Positions 25,184-32,568 of a DNA stretch of 59,934 bases are shown here, in pieces; positions within the stretch are counted from its first letter, which is position 1, and each line of letters opens with the position of its first letter. The notes beneath the pieces are model-generated. The model made no database searches. It worked only from the letters and a program-made list of their open reading frames with translations, and was not told the origin of the DNA. A program made the translations under genes and the position numbers. The stretch is taken from assembly GCA_001508005.1 (NCBI GenBank), contig LGEZ01000001.1, positions 116,392 to 176,325 of the forward strand, given 5' to 3'. The stretch is from Clostridia bacterium 41_269. GTDB lineage: Bacteria; Bacillota; DTU086.

Positions 25184-25876
25184 TTGGTGACGGTTTCTGA
25201 ACTTTTTAAAGTCAATGCCAAAATGGATATTAAGCGTGAAGGGGAAAGGGTATATTATAAAACTTCTATTCAGGAAATTTCGGACGAATATATTGGAATA
25301 CATATACCATCTTATCGGGGAAAGGAAATGATTTTAATGCCTGGGGATTATGTAAATGCGAGGGTTTTTTTAGAAGATGCCCAGTATGTTTTTAATGCTA
25401 CCGTATTGGGGAGGAAAAAAGATAGGGTGCCTCTATATATGCTCTCTATGCCCTCAAATGTTAAAAGAGTGCAGATGAGGGACTATGTAAGAATTAAGGT
25501 GCAGCTTCCAGTTAAATATAAAGTTCTTGAGGAAACCAGGAAAAATGCTGAGAACGGTGCTGATGATGAAGATAAAAAGTTTGAAAATGCATATACCGTG
25601 GATATAAGCGGTGGGGGGGTGCAGCTGGTTGTTTCCAAACCTGTTGAGGTGAATCAAAGGCTGTATCTAAAATTTAAAATTTGTGATTTAAAAAATAGGG
25701 ATATTGAAATTACGGCTAAAGCAAGGGTTGTTAGGAGAGAGCAGATCTTTAATGAAAGAAATAAATGGAGCTTAGGCATAGCTTTCGAAGATATTTCTGA
25801 AACCCAAAGAGATCTGATTATAGCTTTTGTGTTTAGAAAACTCATTGAGCAGAGGCGCCTTGAGGTGGAAGGTTAA
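25184..25876 (+). CDS. PilZ-domain c-di-GMP receptor, YcgR-like flagellar brake
   Basis: The 230 residues have an N-terminal YcgR-type domain (about 1-95) and a C-terminal PilZ domain with the c-di-GMP-binding motifs R99-D-Y-V-R103 and DISGGG (140-145). In related proteins (YcgR, MotI/DgrA) c-di-GMP binding makes the protein slow or stop the flagellar motor. The gene sits between flhG and sigD, as ypfA/motI-like genes do in several Clostridia. The start is TTG 25184 after GGGAGGT; GTG 25187 is an alternative. Together with the riboswitch in front of flgB it gives c-di-GMP a second point of control. Confidence 0.9.
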   Translation: MVTVSELFKVNAKMDIKREGERVYYKTSIQEISDEYIGIHIPSYRGKEMILMPGDYVNARVFLEDAQYVFNATVLGRKKDRVPLYMLSMPSNVKRVQMRDYVRIKVQLPVKYKVLEETRKNAENGADDEDKKFENAYTVDISGGGVQLVVSKPVEVNQRLYLKFKICDLKNRDIEITAKARVVRREQIFNERNKWSLGIAFEDISETQRDLIIAFVFRKLIEQRRLEVEG

Positions 25877-26640
25877 TGCTGTTAAAAAAAAGGGAAGAGC
25901 TGTGGAGGGAGTATTTACAGAATAAAAGTGAAAGGGCTTTTCAGGAACTTGTGGAATCCTATCTGCCCCTTGTGAAACACATAGCGGGGCGGCTCAACTT
26001 TAAGCTTCCCCTTCACATGGATCAGGAGGATTTGGTAAGCTGCGGCATTTTCGGCCTTATGGAGGCTTTAAAGAAATTTGATCCAAGTAAGGGTGTTAAA
26101 TTTGAAACCTATGCGGCTCAGAGGATCAGGGGATCCATCGTGGATGCATTAAGACAGGGACAGTGGGCTCCCCGTTCCGTAGCTTCTAAGCTTAAGGAGT
26201 TTCAGAGGATACTTTGGAAGCTGGAGGGGGAGGAAGGAAAAGAAGTTTCCGAAAGCAGGATAGCGGAAGAAATGGGCATCAGTGTTGATGAGGTCCATTC
26301 TCTGCTGGCTGAAATTAATAAAATGGCAGTGATCTCCCTTGAGGATTTTCTCCTGGGTAAAGGGGAAGGCATGACTGTGGGGGAAACCCTTTCGGATGCC
26401 CACAGCCCTAATCCTCTGTCGGAAATGGTGGAAGAAGAGTTGAAAAGGTCTTTGGTTCAAGCTGTGGAAGCACTTCCGGATAAGGACAGATTGGTGATTT
26501 CCCTTTATTATTATGAAGGGCTTACCCTTCGGGAGATTGGAAGGATTCTTGGCGTTTCTGAGTCCAGGGTCAGCCAGCTCCATGCCAGGGCTATTCTCAA
26601 ACTGCGGGAAGCATTAAAAAAGTATATTAACCAAGACTGA
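25876..26640 (+). CDS. sigD: Flagellar RNA polymerase sigma factor SigD (FliA/WhiG family)
   Basis: SigD directs RNA polymerase to late flagellar and chemotaxis promoters. The 254 residues contain region 2 (DLVSCGIFGLMEALKKFDP, then KFETYAAQRIRGSIVDALR), region 3 with APRSVASKLKEF, and region 4 with the helix-turn-helix LTLREIGRILGVSESRVSQL. These are typical of the FliA/SigD group. The start codon overlaps the preceding stop codon (TAATG). A matching promoter is seen at 1831-1857. No flgM anti-sigma gene is in the window. Confidence 0.96.
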   Translation: MLLKKREELWREYLQNKSERAFQELVESYLPLVKHIAGRLNFKLPLHMDQEDLVSCGIFGLMEALKKFDPSKGVKFETYAAQRIRGSIVDALRQGQWAPRSVASKLKEFQRILWKLEGEEGKEVSESRIAEEMGISVDEVHSLLAEINKMAVISLEDFLLGKGEGMTVGETLSDAHSPNPLSEMVEEELKRSLVQAVEALPDKDRLVISLYYYEGLTLREIGRILGVSESRVSQLHARAILKLREALKKYINQD

Positions 26641-26656
26641 ATGGAGTTGTTCTAAG

Positions 26657-27115
26657 ATGGCGTATATTTTAATGTTGCTGGGAATGCTTCTTATTCTGCT
26701 TTCAGGAAAAAATGCAGTGAAGCAGTTGAGGGAAAAAGAAAATTTTTATGGCTTTAAGGAAGCATTAAAAAAGCTTGAACAGCGCATGGATGAAATTGAG
26801 AAGAAGATAGTGTCCTTGGAAGAAAAATCAGGCCGTTCCGTTTTTAAGGAAATTCATTCTCCCCTTCTTGAGGAGAAAATAAATAATTTAACTTTAAGCT
26901 TATCAAAAATTGAAAGAAAACTGGATAACTTTGGAGAAATGGGAGAAAAGCTGAATGTTGACAAAAAGTTTGAAGATTATGTTAGAGATGCTGAGGCTGA
27001 CGACTTTCAGAAAATACGCACGGCTTTTGAAATGGGCAAAACCATTGATGAAATAGCAGAGGAGTTTGGGAGAGGAAAGGGTGAGGTGGAATTAATTTTG
27101 AACTTGAAAAGATGA
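26657..27115 (+). CDS. SwrB-like membrane-anchored coiled-coil protein (DUF6115 type)
   Basis: The 152 residues start with one membrane segment (YILMLLGMLLILLSG), followed by a coiled coil (about 25-105) and a C-terminal helix-turn-helix-like motif GKTIDEIAEEFGRGKGEVELILNLK. This layout and the position right after sigD match SwrB of Bacillus subtilis, which helps to activate the FliPQR export gate during basal-body assembly. Sequence similarity to SwrB outside the C-terminal motif is not visible, so I treat it as a probable functional analogue. The stop overlaps the next start (ATGA). Confidence 0.75.
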   Translation: MAYILMLLGMLLILLSGKNAVKQLREKENFYGFKEALKKLEQRMDEIEKKIVSLEEKSGRSVFKEIHSPLLEEKINNLTLSLSKIERKLDNFGEMGEKLNVDKKFEDYVRDAEADDFQKIRTAFEMGKTIDEIAEEFGRGKGEVELILNLKR

Positions 27116-27597
27116 GAAGATTTATAAATGTCTATGCGGTACTGCTGTGGGGGATAGGATTGGGCTTATTTATTTCCGGCTTTGTACTGGCAGCATTTCC
27201 CCAAAAGCCCTCAAAAATGGAAATTGAGGAAATGGCAAGGAATTTGGGAATGGTTTACAGAGAAGAAGTGGTGGTATACGACAGCGGATCATCAGATAAA
27301 GATGCCGGTAAAGGGGAAGAAAAATCAGAAAAAAGAGATGTACCGGTAGCCAAAGGGAGCAGTATAGAGAAATCTTCTGTTATAACAGTAAGAGTTGAAC
27401 CTGGTCTCACCCTGGAACAGGTGGGAAATCTCCTTGCGAAGGAGGGAGTAATCGAAAATCAAGAAAGTTTTGTGGTTTTGGTTCAGAAGATGGGACTCAG
27501 CGACAAACTTATAGCGGGTACCTATACCTTTAAACGAGGTGAGGATGTTTCAAAAATTATAAATGCTCTTACGAGCGGAAAAAAGGAGGGCAGCTGA
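27112..27597 (+). CDS. MltG/YceG-like membrane protein without the catalytic domain
   Basis: The 161 residues show a membrane anchor near the N-terminus (YAVLLWGIGLGLFISGFVL), a low-complexity Lys/Glu/Ser linker, and a C-terminal domain with VEPGLTLEQVGNLLAKEGVI and LIAGTYTFKRGEDVSKIINAL. This is the LysM-like N-terminal substrate domain seen in the endolytic transglycosylase MltG; the catalytic part of MltG is missing. It lies between the swrB-like gene and flgF with zero or overlapping spacing. A role in local peptidoglycan binding during rod insertion is an inference from this context only. Confidence 0.72.
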   Translation: MRRFINVYAVLLWGIGLGLFISGFVLAAFPQKPSKMEIEEMARNLGMVYREEVVVYDSGSSDKDAGKGEEKSEKRDVPVAKGSSIEKSSVITVRVEPGLTLEQVGNLLAKEGVIENQESFVVLVQKMGLSDKLIAGTYTFKRGEDVSKIINALTSGKKEGS

Positions 27598-28356
27598 ATG
27601 CTTAGGGGAATATATTATGCAGCATCGGGAATGCTGGCACAGCAGATCAATGGCGATACAATTTCCAACAATATTGTCAATATGGAGTCGCCCGGTTATA
27701 AAAAGGATACAGCAGTTATGAGCTCTTTTCAAAAGGTGCTGCTGCACTACATAGTAAAAGAAAAAGATAAGCCTGAAGCGGCAGCTGTGGGATATACTGC
27801 AAGGGGCACACAGGTTGCAGAGGTGCACACTTCCTTTAAACAGGGTGAGCTTAAGGCTACTGGCAGGCCCCTTGATGTAGCCATTGTGGGCGATGGCTTT
27901 TTCGTCGTGCAGTACGGAGAAGAAGTGCGGCTTACAAGGAACGGATCTTTTAAAATTGATTCTGAAGGCTATTTGGTCACAGGAAACGGCCTAAGGGTTT
28001 TAGGAGAAAACGGATTGATTGTTTTAAACGATGAAGATGGTATTTCCATTTCCGATGACGGAACCATATACGAAGATGGGCAGGAAGTGGATCGCCTTTT
28101 GGTGGTAGACTTTGCAGACAGAGCGGTTCTGACAAAAGCTGGGGAAAATACTTTTACAGCACCTGATGATGCCCAAGCTGTTCAGCCTCAGTACAGCATA
28201 AGGCAGGGTTATTTGGAAATGTCCAATGTGGATGCTGCGCAGGAAATGACAGATTTAATAATGATGATGCGCATTTATGAGGCCAACCAAAGGGTTGTTC
28301 AGACTTATGATAAAGTTTTGGAGCAGGCAGTTAGGGAAGTGGGTAATTTGAAGTAA
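27598..28356 (+). CDS. flgF: Flagellar rod protein FlgF (FlhO type)
   Basis: A 252-residue rod protein of the FlgE/F/G family, secreted by the flagellar apparatus. It has the N-terminal rod signature GDTISNNIVNMESPGYKKD (about 20-38), the central motifs GRPLDVAIVGDGFFVV and LTRNGSFKIDSEGYLVT, and the C-terminal YLEMSNVDAAQEMTDLIMMM. In Firmicutes, two such genes stand side by side (flhO-flhP). By order I call the first FlgF and the second FlgG; the sequences alone do not separate them with certainty. The ATG directly follows the preceding stop codon. Confidence 0.88.
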   Translation: MLRGIYYAASGMLAQQINGDTISNNIVNMESPGYKKDTAVMSSFQKVLLHYIVKEKDKPEAAAVGYTARGTQVAEVHTSFKQGELKATGRPLDVAIVGDGFFVVQYGEEVRLTRNGSFKIDSEGYLVTGNGLRVLGENGLIVLNDEDGISISDDGTIYEDGQEVDRLLVVDFADRAVLTKAGENTFTAPDDAQAVQPQYSIRQGYLEMSNVDAAQEMTDLIMMMRIYEANQRVVQTYDKVLEQAVREVGNLK

Positions 28357-28375
28357 GGGGGTGAGAGGTGTGATT

Positions 28376-29137
28376 GTGAGTTTGAAAAAGGCTTCAACGG
28401 GACTTACTGCTCAAAGCATTCGAATGGATATTGTTGGGAATAATGTGGCCAATATTAATTCCACAGGGTTTAAGAAGAGCTCCGCAGTTTTTGAGGACCT
28501 TTTATATCAGGAAGTAAATAGGTTGGGTTTGCCTGTGGGGGAAAATGTTTTTGCTGGAAGCGGGGTAAGGATTTCGGAAACGAAAAAGGACTTTCGTCAA
28601 GGTGCTCTGATGGAGACGGGAAGAAACCTTGATTTTGCCATTGATGGGAATGGTTTTTTTGCAGTGGAGCTTCCCAATGGTGAAATAGCTTTTACCAGGG
28701 ACGGCAGTTTCAGTGTTGATAGGGAGGGATTTCTGGTTACAGGCGGCGGTCTTAGAGTTTTCCCTTATGTACAGGTGCCTGAGAATTGGAACAGCATAAG
28801 GGTAAACAGCACCGGTGAGGTAATTGTAGTGTATGAAGACGGAATAACAGAAGAATTAGGAATACTTACCATTTTTGATGTGCCTAATCCCGGTGGAATG
28901 ATATCCTTAGGGCGGGGACTGTATTCTCCATCGGATGCCAGCGGTGAACCCATTGAGGGGGTTCCTGGAGCGGACGGTTTTGGGGTTGTAAAACAGGGAT
29001 TTTTAGAAATGTCCAATGTTGATTTAGGTGAAGAGATGACTGAGATGATCCTGGCTCAGCGTTCATTTCAGCTGAATGCAAAGCTTATACATACCTTTGA
29101 TGAAATGTGGTATCTTGCAAACTCCATAAGGGGATAA
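28376..29137 (+). CDS. flgG: Flagellar distal rod protein FlgG (FlhP type)
   Basis: A second FlgE/F/G-family rod protein of about 253 residues. Visible motifs are MDIVGNNVANINSTGFKKSS, GRNLDFAIDGNGFFAV, FTRDGSFSVDREGFLVT and the C-terminal QGFLEMSNVDLGEEMTEMI. FlgG forms the distal rod just below the hook. Several in-frame GTG codons lie near the start (28361, 28370, 28376); GTG 28376 gives the best distance from GAGAGGTG and removes an unlikely extension. It follows flgF by about 20 bases and precedes cheD. Confidence 0.88.
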   Translation: MSLKKASTGLTAQSIRMDIVGNNVANINSTGFKKSSAVFEDLLYQEVNRLGLPVGENVFAGSGVRISETKKDFRQGALMETGRNLDFAIDGNGFFAVELPNGEIAFTRDGSFSVDREGFLVTGGGLRVFPYVQVPENWNSIRVNSTGEVIVVYEDGITEELGILTIFDVPNPGGMISLGRGLYSPSDASGEPIEGVPGADGFGVVKQGFLEMSNVDLGEEMTEMILAQRSFQLNAKLIHTFDEMWYLANSIRG

Positions 29138-29168
29138 AGAGTATTAACAATTCAATGGAGGTAAATAG

Positions 29169-29678
29169 ATGTGTGTCGAAGAATCAAAGTTGGGTGTTAA
29201 AGAATACAAGGTGGGTATTGCTCAGTGGAAAACGACTCAAGCCCCCAATAAGCTTATTACATTGGGGTTGGGTTCCTGTGTAGGGGTGGCTCTCTACGAC
29301 CCTTTAAATAAAATAGGTGGGCTGTGCCACATTATGCTGCCGGACAGCACGCAGTTTAAGAAGAATGAAAATTTAGGGAAGTTTGCTGATACAGCTATTC
29401 CCATAGTATATGAAGAAATGATCCGTATGGGTGCTAAAAAGAAAAGTATTGTAGCTAAAATAGCAGGGGGAGCACAGATGTTTTCCTCAGCAGACAGCAG
29501 GATTATAGGAAATATTGGTAAACGTAACGTGGATAAAACTTTAGAAGTTTTAAAACAGATGGGAATAAAACTTGTGGCAAAAGATGTGGGAGGAAATCGA
29601 GGACGCACCATGATTTTTGATACCTGTGACGGTTCTGTATATCTTAGAATTTTGGGTAAAGAGATGAAAAAGCTTTAA
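29169..29678 (+). CDS. cheD: Chemoreceptor glutamine deamidase CheD
   Basis: CheD deamidates glutamines in chemoreceptors and also binds CheC, raising its phosphatase activity. The 169 residues include the catalytic motif TLGLGSCVGVALYD with the nucleophilic cysteine, HIMLP with the catalytic histidine, and KIAGGAQMF. The ATG is preceded by GGAGG. It begins the chemotaxis part of the operon (cheD-cheR-cheC-cheY). Its natural partner CheC is encoded two genes downstream. No receptor gene is in the window. Confidence 0.96.
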   Translation: MCVEESKLGVKEYKVGIAQWKTTQAPNKLITLGLGSCVGVALYDPLNKIGGLCHIMLPDSTQFKKNENLGKFADTAIPIVYEEMIRMGAKKKSIVAKIAGGAQMFSSADSRIIGNIGKRNVDKTLEVLKQMGIKLVAKDVGGNRGRTMIFDTCDGSVYLRILGKEMKKL

Positions 29679-29701
29679 AGCATATTGTGGGAGAGGGAAG
29701 A

Positions 29702-30484
29702 ATGGATTTTCAGGAGTTCAGGGAGGCAGTTTACAAGAAAAGAGGTATCAATTTAAGCGGCTATAAGGAAAAGCAGTTAAAACGCCGTATTGAAAGCTTT
29801 ATGAATGCTTCCGGGGTAAAGGATTATAAGGAATTTTTGAATATTCTCCTGAACGATAAGGATAAATGGGAAGCCTTTTTAGACAAGGTAACTATTAATG
29901 TTTCTGAATTTTTTAGAAATCCGGATATTTTTGAGAAGCTGGAAAGGGATATTCTTCCAAAGCTGGTGGAAGGTAAAAGAAAGATCAAGATATGGAGTGC
30001 TGCTTGTTCCAATGGTGCGGAGCCCTATTCCATAGCAATTATTATGGAAGAACGTTTTCCAGGGGTGCAGTATAAAATTACAGCTACGGATATAGATGAA
30101 AATATTTTGAATGCTGCAAGAAAAGGACTTTACGAGGAACGCCTCATTAAAAACGTTTCACCCCAGAGATTGAAAAGGTTTTTTAGAAAAGAACCCAGCG
30201 GTTTATATTCAGTTGTGCCTGAGCTTAAAAGGAATATTACCTTTTTGAAGCATGACCTTCTGGTAGACAGGTATGACACTGATTATGATCTTATAGTGTG
30301 CAGAAATGTAAATATTTATTTTACAAAGGAAACCCAGGATAAAATTTACCGGAATATGAACAGAAGTTTAAGGGTGGGAGGAGTTCTCTTTGTAGGTGCT
30401 ACGGAAAATATTATGAATTACAGGGAATTAGGATTTGATAAGCTTTACCACTGGTTTTATGTAAAAAGGGAGCACCTTTCATAA
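29702..30484 (+). CDS. cheR: Chemotaxis protein methyltransferase CheR
   Basis: CheR methylates glutamates of chemoreceptors using S-adenosylmethionine. About 260 residues: an N-terminal helical domain with KKRGINLSGYKEKQLKRRI, then the methyltransferase domain with KIWSAACSNGAEPYSIAI (family consensus CSTGEEPYS) and the motif YDLIVCRNVNIYF. ATG 29702 after GGGAGAGGGAAG is preferred; an in-frame ATG five codons upstream lies in the ribosome site region. Neither the opposing methylesterase gene cheB nor cheA and cheW are found nearby. Confidence 0.95.
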   Translation: MDFQEFREAVYKKRGINLSGYKEKQLKRRIESFMNASGVKDYKEFLNILLNDKDKWEAFLDKVTINVSEFFRNPDIFEKLERDILPKLVEGKRKIKIWSAACSNGAEPYSIAIIMEERFPGVQYKITATDIDENILNAARKGLYEERLIKNVSPQRLKRFFRKEPSGLYSVVPELKRNITFLKHDLLVDRYDTDYDLIVCRNVNIYFTKETQDKIYRNMNRSLRVGGVLFVGATENIMNYRELGFDKLYHWFYVKREHLS

Positions 30485-30507
30485 ATGCGGTGGAAGGGGT
30501 GGAAAAT

Positions 30508-31125
30508 TTGAATGCCTCTTTGGAAGATCTGAATCCGTTCCATTTAGAAGTTCTTAGGGAAGTTGGAAATATTGGAGTGGGAAATGCGGTAACTTCCTTG
30601 GCTCAAATGCTGTCAAAAAAAGTAAACATGGATGTTCCCGAAGCAGGAATTTTGGAACTGCAGGATGTAATTACCCTTATTGGTGGGGAAGAGGATGTAA
30701 TAGTTTGTGTGGAACAGCTCATTGAAGGAGATACTCCTGCAATCCTTTTATTTATCCTTAATGAAGAGAGCGCCATGTGCTTAACTGATCTCCTCCTCGG
30801 CAGAGAAAGGGGTTCCACCACATCCATTGGGGAGATGGAGGAGTCTCTTCTTAAGGAAGTGGGAAATATTTTAAGCGGTTCCATACTTAATGCTTTATCT
30901 GAAATGACGGGATTGGTATTTGTACCTTCTGTTCCTGCCTTTGCCCATGATATGATGGGAGCAGTTCTCAGCTCAGCGTTGATTGAAGGGGGATATTATT
31001 CCGATAAAGTTCTGGTCGTGGAGACGCGGTTTTTTGAATCTGCTACAGAGATAAAGGGATATTTTTTCATATTACCCCAGAAGGAAGTAGTTGAAAAAAT
31101 ACTCAGTGCACTGGGCGTAGGTTAA
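30508..31125 (+). CDS. cheC: CheY-P phosphatase CheC
   Basis: CheC dephosphorylates CheY-P and is stimulated by CheD. The protein of about 205 residues has both active-site helices of the family: LREVGNIGVGNAVTSL and LLKEVGNILSGSILNAL, each with the paired Glu and Asn. It ends with a beta strand and FFILPQKEVVEKIL. TTG 30508 is preferred because GGAAGGGGTGG at 30492-30502 fits a ribosome site; an in-frame GTG at 30490 is the alternative. The gene is adjacent to its substrate gene cheY. Confidence 0.94.
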   Translation: MNASLEDLNPFHLEVLREVGNIGVGNAVTSLAQMLSKKVNMDVPEAGILELQDVITLIGGEEDVIVCVEQLIEGDTPAILLFILNEESAMCLTDLLLGRERGSTTSIGEMEESLLKEVGNILSGSILNALSEMTGLVFVPSVPAFAHDMMGAVLSSALIEGGYYSDKVLVVETRFFESATEIKGYFFILPQKEVVEKILSALGVG

Positions 31126-31148
31126 TCAATGATTTTTAGGAGGGGAGT

Positions 31149-31517
31149 ATGGTAATGGGTAAGAGGGTTCTTGTGGTTGATGGTGCTGCTTTTATGAGAA
31201 TGATGCTTAAAGATATTTTAACAAAAAATGGATATGAAGTGGTGGGAGAAGCAGCAAACGGCAATGAAGCAGTGGAAAAATATCGGGAGCTTAAACCGGA
31301 TGTGGTAACTATGGACATAACAATGCCTGAGAAGGATGGTATAACAGCAGTTAGAGAGATAATGGCGCTGGATTCCAATGCCCGAATAATAATGTGCAGC
31401 GCTATGGGACAGCAGGCTATGGTTATGGAAGCCATTCAGGCAGGGGCAAAGGATTTTATTGTTAAGCCTTTCCAGCAGGAGAGAGTTATTCAGGCACTTC
31501 AAAAGGTGGCAAGCTGA
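31149..31517 (+). CDS. cheY: Chemotaxis response regulator CheY, acidic-pocket Asp replaced by Gly
   Basis: CheY-P binds FliM (and FliY) to change flagellar rotation. The 122 residues resemble Thermotoga/Firmicute CheY throughout. The phosphorylation site D56 in VTMDITMPEKDG, S84 in CSAMGQQAM and K106 in FIVKPF are present. The acidic pocket, however, reads VVDGAAFMR where the family has VVDDAAFMR: residue 12 is GGT (31182-31184) instead of an Asp codon. This residue coordinates Mg2+ in other CheY proteins, so phosphorylation may be reduced unless the base is a sequence error. ATG 31149 follows AGGAGGGG; ATG 31155 is also possible. Confidence 0.95.
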   Translation: MVMGKRVLVVDGAAFMRMMLKDILTKNGYEVVGEAANGNEAVEKYRELKPDVVTMDITMPEKDGITAVREIMALDSNARIIMCSAMGQQAMVMEAIQAGAKDFIVKPFQQERVIQALQKVAS

Positions 31518-31553
31518 TTTTAGATCTCTTTAACTGAAGGGCAGGTGTTTTTA

Positions 31554-32528
31554 GTGGATGAAGTATTGTCCCAAGAGGAGATAGATTCCCTATTAAGTGC
31601 ATTGACAAGGGGAGAGCTGGATACGGAAAAGTTTAAACAGCAGCAGGAATCCCCAAAAGTGGTTAAATATGATTTCAAAAGGCCCAATAAATTTTCTAAG
31701 GACCAGCTTAGGACCCTTTATTTAATTCATGATAATTTTGCAAGGATGCTTTCCAATTTTTTATCTGCTTACCTGCGTGCTAACATAAAAATAGAAATAG
31801 TATCGGTGGATCAGACTACCTATGAGGATCTTGTTGTATCCTTTCCTTCTCCTACATTAATTACAGTATGTAAAATTAAACCCAGTGAAGAAAGTATTTT
31901 GATGATTTTCAGCCCCGGCTTTTTATTTCCTATCATTGATTTGGTTTTTGGCGGTCCGGGGGTTATGCCCCAAATAACAAGGGATCTTACTGATATTGAA
32001 ATTACAGTTATGCGGAAAATAAATTTAAAAATTTTGGAGCATTTAGCATATGCATGGGAAGATGTGGTTAGTATTTCACCTGAATTGGTTTCCCTTGAGA
32101 CCAATCCCCAGTTCAGTCAGCTGTATTCTCCTTCGGAAAACTGTGCCGTGGTTACCATGACTACGGAGGTTAGGGAATATGAGAGTCTGATAACCCTGTG
32201 TCTTCCTTATTTAGCTTTAGAGCCCATTATTTCAAAGCTGTCAGCGCAGTACTGGTTTGCAGGAAGCTCAGCAGCAGCCAAAGATGGAGTGACACCTCAG
32301 CTTAAAAAAACCATTTTAAAGGCTCCGGTGGAGCTTACAGTTTTTTTAGGAAAAACCACCATCACAATGAGAGATTTTTTAAAAATGAGGAAGGGAGATG
32401 TTATACCCCTTGATAATAAAGTGGATGAAGATCTTGAAATGTGGGTTGAAAAGAAGAAGAAGTTTAGGGTGCAGCCTGGAATCATTGGACAGAGGAAAGG
32501 TGTATACATAAAGGGTCTTATTGGTTAA
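31554..32528 (+). CDS. fliM: Flagellar motor switch protein FliM
   Basis: FliM is the C-ring protein that binds CheY-P and relays the signal to FliG. About 324 residues: N-terminal CheY-P-binding peptide LSQEEIDSLLSAL, the CheC-like middle domain (about 45-230, with FPSPTLITVCKI and FGGPGVMP), and a C-terminal SpoA domain with VELTVFLGKTTITMRDFLKM and KGDVIPLD. GTG 31554 follows AAGGGCAGGTG; an in-frame GTG at 31545 lies in that site. It is displaced from the usual fliL-fliM order and stands with fliY behind cheY. Confidence 0.96.
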   Translation: MDEVLSQEEIDSLLSALTRGELDTEKFKQQQESPKVVKYDFKRPNKFSKDQLRTLYLIHDNFARMLSNFLSAYLRANIKIEIVSVDQTTYEDLVVSFPSPTLITVCKIKPSEESILMIFSPGFLFPIIDLVFGGPGVMPQITRDLTDIEITVMRKINLKILEHLAYAWEDVVSISPELVSLETNPQFSQLYSPSENCAVVTMTTEVREYESLITLCLPYLALEPIISKLSAQYWFAGSSAAAKDGVTPQLKKTILKAPVELTVFLGKTTITMRDFLKMRKGDVIPLDNKVDEDLEMWVEKKKKFRVQPGIIGQRKGVYIKGLIG

Positions 32529-32568
32529 TTTGCTGCGGCAGAATAGCCGGCAGAAGGAGGGGTAAGGC

